This document shows, piece by piece, positions 6,260 through 8,609 of a stretch of 8,609 nt of DNA (position 1 is the first letter of the stretch; every line of letters starts with the position of its first letter). The notes under the pieces were generated by a model. That model was not told the DNA's origin, did no database searches, and was given only the letters and a program-made list of their open reading frames with translations. The translations under genes and the position numbers were made by a program. Source of the DNA: Lachnoclostridium sp. UBA7122 (GTDB taxonomy: Bacteria; Bacillota; Clostridia; Lachnospirales; Lachnospiraceae); contig DKXQ01000072.1 of NCBI GenBank assembly GCA_002493085.1, positions 1 to 8,609 on the forward strand, given 5' to 3'.

Positions 6260-7111
6260 TCAGGAACAGACAGGTCTTTCAAGTGTAATCTTTCCAAGCC
6301 TGCCAGTACGGAAATCATCTATAAGATATCTGGCGGCTTTATCAGGGTCAGGCTCTGCACCGCTTTTTATACATCCCCTGCGCACTGCTATGCGCCTGAG
6401 CACTTCTGGTTCTTGTTCTCCGGAAGTTTCAATCTGGTAATATGTACTAATTGCATCAGGGTAATTTTCTGACAGATATTTTATTAATAATATTGCCAGT
6501 TCATACATATTGTAAAGTTCATCTTTTATAGCGCCAGTAAATGCAAGGCGCAGTCCCACACTCTGGTCTTCAAACTTAGGCCATAATATGCCAGGAGTGT
6601 CTAAAAGTTCCACATTTTTATTAAGCCTTATCCACTGTTTGCCTTTTGTCACACCGGGCCTGTTGCCAGTTTTTGTACAGGCTTTTCCTGCAAAGCTGTT
6701 AATAAAAGTAGACTTGCCTACATTTGGTATGCCAGCAATCATTGCCCTGACAGGCCTGTTTAAAATTCCCCGGCGCCTGTCCCTTTCAATTTTTTTACTA
6801 CAGGCTTTCTGTATTACACTGTTTACCGCTTTAATGCCTTTACCAGCTTTAGAATCCACCCGCACAGTAAAACAGCCTTTATCTTCATAATATTTAATCC
6901 AATCATCTGTAATACTGCTGTCTGCAAGGTCGCATTTATTCATAATAATAACTCTGGCTTTGCCATTTGCAAGAGTTTCAATATCAGGATTTTTACTGCT
7001 GTATGGCAGTCTTGCATCAACAAGCTCTATAATGACATCAATAAGCTTAATATCTTCCATCATAGCTTTTTTTGCTTTTGCCATATGGCCTGGGTACCAC
7101 TGAAACTGCAT
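6260..7111 (-). CDS. rbgA: Ribosome biogenesis GTPase RbgA/YlqF
   Basis: This 283-residue circularly permuted GTPase has, in the family, a role in late assembly of the 50S ribosomal subunit in the cytoplasm. The family-typical N terminus QWYPGHMAKA (4-13) is present. The GTPase motifs appear in permuted order: G4 NKCD (58-61), G5 around DSKAG (86-90), the P-loop GIPNVGKST (127-135), G2 PGVT with Thr155, and G3 DTPG (171-174). The C-terminal part (about 180-283) matches the RNA-binding tail of the family in length. The start ATG has GGAG 10 nt upstream. The gene begins only about 20 nt after the terminator of the mecA transcript and is followed 14 nt later by the active signal peptidase, so it heads the next co-directional run. 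No clear promoter is visible in the short gap. Transcription may come from read-through or from a promoter inside the upstream gene. Confidence 0.96.
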   Translation of the reverse strand: MQFQWYPGHMAKAKKAMMEDIKLIDVIIELVDARLPYSSKNPDIETLANGKARVIIMNKCDLADSSITDDWIKYYEDKGCFTVRVDSKAGKGIKAVNSVIQKACSKKIERDRRRGILNRPVRAMIAGIPNVGKSTFINSFAGKACTKTGNRPGVTKGKQWIRLNKNVELLDTPGILWPKFEDQSVGLRLAFTGAIKDELYNMYELAILLIKYLSENYPDAISTYYQIETSGEQEPEVLRRIAVRRGCIKSGAEPDPDKAARYLIDDFRTGRLGKITLERPVCS

Positions 7112-7131
7112 AATAATAGTTCTCCATTTCT

Positions 7132-7161
7132 AAAAAACACCACTTATCAAAGTGGCGTTTT
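7132..7161 (-). terminator. Intrinsic terminator after the signal-peptidase-like gene
   Basis: Read on the minus strand, CGCCACTT-TGAT-AAGTGGTG forms an 8-bp stem (one G-U pair) with a 4-nt loop at 7157-7138. It is followed at once by six T residues (7137-7132). Flanking A residues upstream can pair with the T tract and lengthen the stem. The structure begins at the stop codon of the preceding gene. It should end or attenuate the mecA transcript before rbgA. The plus-strand reading also has a short T run, but no plus-strand gene is present. Confidence 0.85.
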
Positions 7162-7765
7162 ATTCTTTGGCTGGCTTATCATCTTTGCTAAACTCATCTA
7201 TGCTCTTTATCATTGCCAATGAATTAGTCCTTAGCCACGCTTTTCCGATAATATTTTTCTTTAAGATATTGCCTGTGTTGGCGTTACGGCTGTCTTCACA
7301 TTCATTTCTGTTATCGCACAATATAAAATATTCGTCGTCATCAAGAACAATATCTTCCAGTGCAAGGCCTCCATTTTCCATTACAGGAAATTTGTATTTT
7401 TCTTTTATCTTTTTCCCATCAATATATAAATAACCATCTTCAATTTTTACTGTTTCTCCCGGAAGGCCCATTATGCGCGCTATAAAATAATAATTGTGCC
7501 CTGCTCCGTCCTGTTGCACTACTACAACGTCATTTCTTTTAATAGAAGAAATAATGTATGACATTTTATTAATAAGAACACTGTCCCCTTCTTTAAGCGT
7601 AGGTTCCATATTGCTGCCTGATACATGCATTTTTTCCAGGCCATAGTGGGTTATGGCATATGCAACCGCTATAGTGGCAGCTATTTCTGCAAGTGTTATT
7701 AGAACCTGTGTAATAATTGTTTTAAACATATTACTGTGGTTTTCCAAATTAAAATTACGTTTCAT
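7160..7765 (-). CDS. Signal peptidase I-like membrane protein, catalytic dyad lost (pseudo-enzyme)
   Basis: This 201-residue S26-family (signal peptidase I) homologue has one N-terminal membrane anchor (about 14-39) and an extracytoplasmic domain. The family boxes are easy to align. Box B reads VSGSNMEPTL (48-57), where active enzymes have V-x-G-x-S-M-x-P-T-L, so the nucleophilic Ser is Asn52 (codon AAT). Box D reads FIARIMGLPGE (94-104), where active enzymes have Y-x-K-R-x-x-G-L-P-G, so the general-base Lys is Ala96 (codon GCG). Box E reads CDNRNECEDSR (150-160) in place of GDNRNxSxDSR. Both catalytic residues are therefore missing while the fold motifs, membrane anchor and reading frame are intact, so it is unlikely to cleave signal peptides. 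A binding, chaperone or regulatory role is inference. AAAGGA lies 11 nt upstream of the ATG. It follows mecA by 4 nt and ends inside a strong terminator. A functional paralogue lies one gene downstream. Confidence 0.88.
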   Translation of the reverse strand: MKRNFNLENHSNMFKTIITQVLITLAEIAATIAVAYAITHYGLEKMHVSGSNMEPTLKEGDSVLINKMSYIISSIKRNDVVVVQQDGAGHNYYFIARIMGLPGETVKIEDGYLYIDGKKIKEKYKFPVMENGGLALEDIVLDDDEYFILCDNRNECEDSRNANTGNILKKNIIGKAWLRTNSLAMIKSIDEFSKDDKPAKE

Positions 7766-7769
7766 AAAT

Positions 7770-8579
7770 TTAGTATTCCTTTAAAACTTTTAAAGCATGT
7801 TTTGGAATAAGACATTCAAAATGTTCTTTACAATATTCTTCTACATATGGCTGGTCTGGATATAAAACAGCATATTCTTTGGCATATTCACATAACTCAT
7901 TATAATCTGACATCTTAAGTTTACCCTTCTTTATAAGCAGGTAATATGAACCAGAAGCCTTGTCCTTGTATACACGGCTGGTTACAGGCCTGTTAAAAGA
8001 AATTGTAGATGCGAAAAACTCCAGGTCATGCAGGGAACCAAACTTAAAAAGCCTTGCTGATAATAACTTCTTTTTTTTACTTTCACGTGTAATCCTCTCA
8101 ATTTCTTTAAGATGTCTCTGATATGCTGCTCTTTTTTCTTCATCAGAGAGATTGCTTTTTCCAATTTTATTAAAACTGTCAAGGTTTTCTGACATATGTA
8201 CATCCTGGATATCTGAATGGTTTTTATCACTTTGCCAGTCATCCCTTAGTCCGTTCATAACTGCTTCTATAGCTGATTCGTCTATCATGCCAGCAAGGTT
8301 CTGCAGATGCTGCAGCATGTTCTGTAATCCATCCTCCCCATGGTCTGAAAATGTAATCATAAGTGAATTGTCAGGCAGACGCACAAGCTGCATGGAAATC
8401 ATGCCGCTTTCAACTTCATATCCAACTTCTTCTTCTGCACGTTCAACTATCTGCTCCAGAAACTCCCTCGACTTTTCCTGGTTTGTAAAAAAATCTTCAA
8501 TTTGAAATCCATATTCATTCATTTCCTCTTCTGTCATATGACACTGGACCGTATTTTTATCAATGCGTTGAAAATCCAT
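7770..8579 (-). CDS. mecA: MecA, ClpC adaptor protein
   Basis: This is a 269-residue adaptor that, in the family, delivers substrates to the ClpCP protease in the cytoplasm and promotes ClpC oligomerisation. The N-terminal target-binding domain (about 1-80) opens with MDFQRIDKNTVQCHMTEEEM and continues through the typical acidic ERAEEEVGYEVESG segment. The C-terminal ClpC-binding domain (about 176-269) begins RLFKFGSLHDLEFFA and contains SRVYKDKASGSYYLLI. A charged linker (about 81-175) separates them and makes the protein longer than the roughly 218-residue B. subtilis MecA. The ATG at 8579 is chosen because a consensus AGGAGG lies 7 nt upstream. It is the first visible gene of its transcript, and only 4 nt separate it from the signal-peptidase-like gene, so the two are almost certainly co-transcribed. 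In this organism its targets need not include a ComK-type competence factor. Confidence 0.95.
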   Translation of the reverse strand: MDFQRIDKNTVQCHMTEEEMNEYGFQIEDFFTNQEKSREFLEQIVERAEEEVGYEVESGMISMQLVRLPDNSLMITFSDHGEDGLQNMLQHLQNLAGMIDESAIEAVMNGLRDDWQSDKNHSDIQDVHMSENLDSFNKIGKSNLSDEEKRAAYQRHLKEIERITRESKKKKLLSARLFKFGSLHDLEFFASTISFNRPVTSRVYKDKASGSYYLLIKKGKLKMSDYNELCEYAKEYAVLYPDQPYVEEYCKEHFECLIPKHALKVLKEY

Positions 8580-8586
8580 TTTTTAA

Positions 8587-8592
8587 CCTCCT
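8587..8592 (-). promoter_or_regulatory. Shine-Dalgarno site of mecA
   Basis: On the minus strand a perfect AGGAGG precedes the mecA ATG with 7 nt spacing, and this fixes the start codon. Only about 17 bases of upstream sequence remain before the window edge, so the promoter is not visible. Confidence 0.85.
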
Positions 8593-8609
8593 CTTAAAAA
8601 TGTGTATAT

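Noticed and set aside
7112..7137. TATTAT just before the rbgA ATG as a -10 box, with TTGATA in the terminator loop as a -35 box.
   Set aside because: The spacing does not fit (a 17-nt spacer from TTGATA lands on AATGGA), and a -10 at TATTAT would leave no leader for the ribosome-binding site.
8307..8318. 12-base palindrome ATGCTGCAGCAT, possible operator.
   Set aside because: It falls within the mecA linker coding sequence (LQHLQ-type repeats of CTG/CAG codons), far from any start.
8152..8505. A 117-codon plus-strand open frame inside mecA.
   Set aside because: It is fully antisense to a strongly supported mecA and has no family motif; serine-rich shadow composition.

Overview
All ten confidently called protein genes in this window lie on the minus strand, so the gene order is read from the right edge to the left. 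The set includes MecA, RbgA/YlqF, RNase HII, an orphan FlhB-C-like protein, a YraN nuclease and a YlmD/PgeF protein. Together with the AT-rich sequence, strong purine Shine-Dalgarno sites and very tight gene spacing, it points to a low-GC Gram-positive bacterium of class Clostridia. Lachnospiraceae is my best guess by general resemblance, not by any search.

Layout in transcription order. (1) 8579-7160: mecA (ClpC adaptor) and, 4 nt later, a signal-peptidase-I-like membrane protein. A strong intrinsic terminator follows at 7161-7132. (2) 7111-3915: rbgA (50S assembly GTPase), an intact signal peptidase I with an unusual ~90-residue N-terminal extension, rnhB, an orphan FlhB/EscU C-terminal-domain protein, and a YraN-family nuclease. 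Gaps are 14, 35 and 20 nt, then a 4-nt overlap. This is a recognisable Bacillota housekeeping block. (3) 3887-2973: a YlmD/YfiH/PgeF-family protein. (4) 2961-156: a two-gene ABC exporter, a 643-aa permease with about 12 membrane segments and a 296-aa ATPase. It is attached to the housekeeping run with only an 11-nt gap and has a visibly more AT-rich permease. (5) 193-1: a short hairpin-rich tail that overlaps the end of the ATPase gene and carries a possible 38-aa membrane miniprotein.

The strongest observation concerns the two signal peptidase I homologues on either side of rbgA. The one at 6245-5421 keeps the complete Ser/Lys catalytic dyad and the GDNR box. The one at 7765-7160 has Asn at the nucleophile position (N52) and Ala at the general-base position (A96), with further changes in box E, yet it is an intact open frame with its fold motifs preserved. 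It looks like a retained, catalytically dead signal peptidase, co-transcribed with the proteolysis adaptor MecA. The second point of interest is the 1-193 element at the end of the ABC operon, which looks like an inserted structured repeat that supplied the last codons of the ATPase.

There is no gene-free stretch longer than about 155 bases. I saw no tRNA, rRNA, CRISPR array, insertion sequence or riboswitch.
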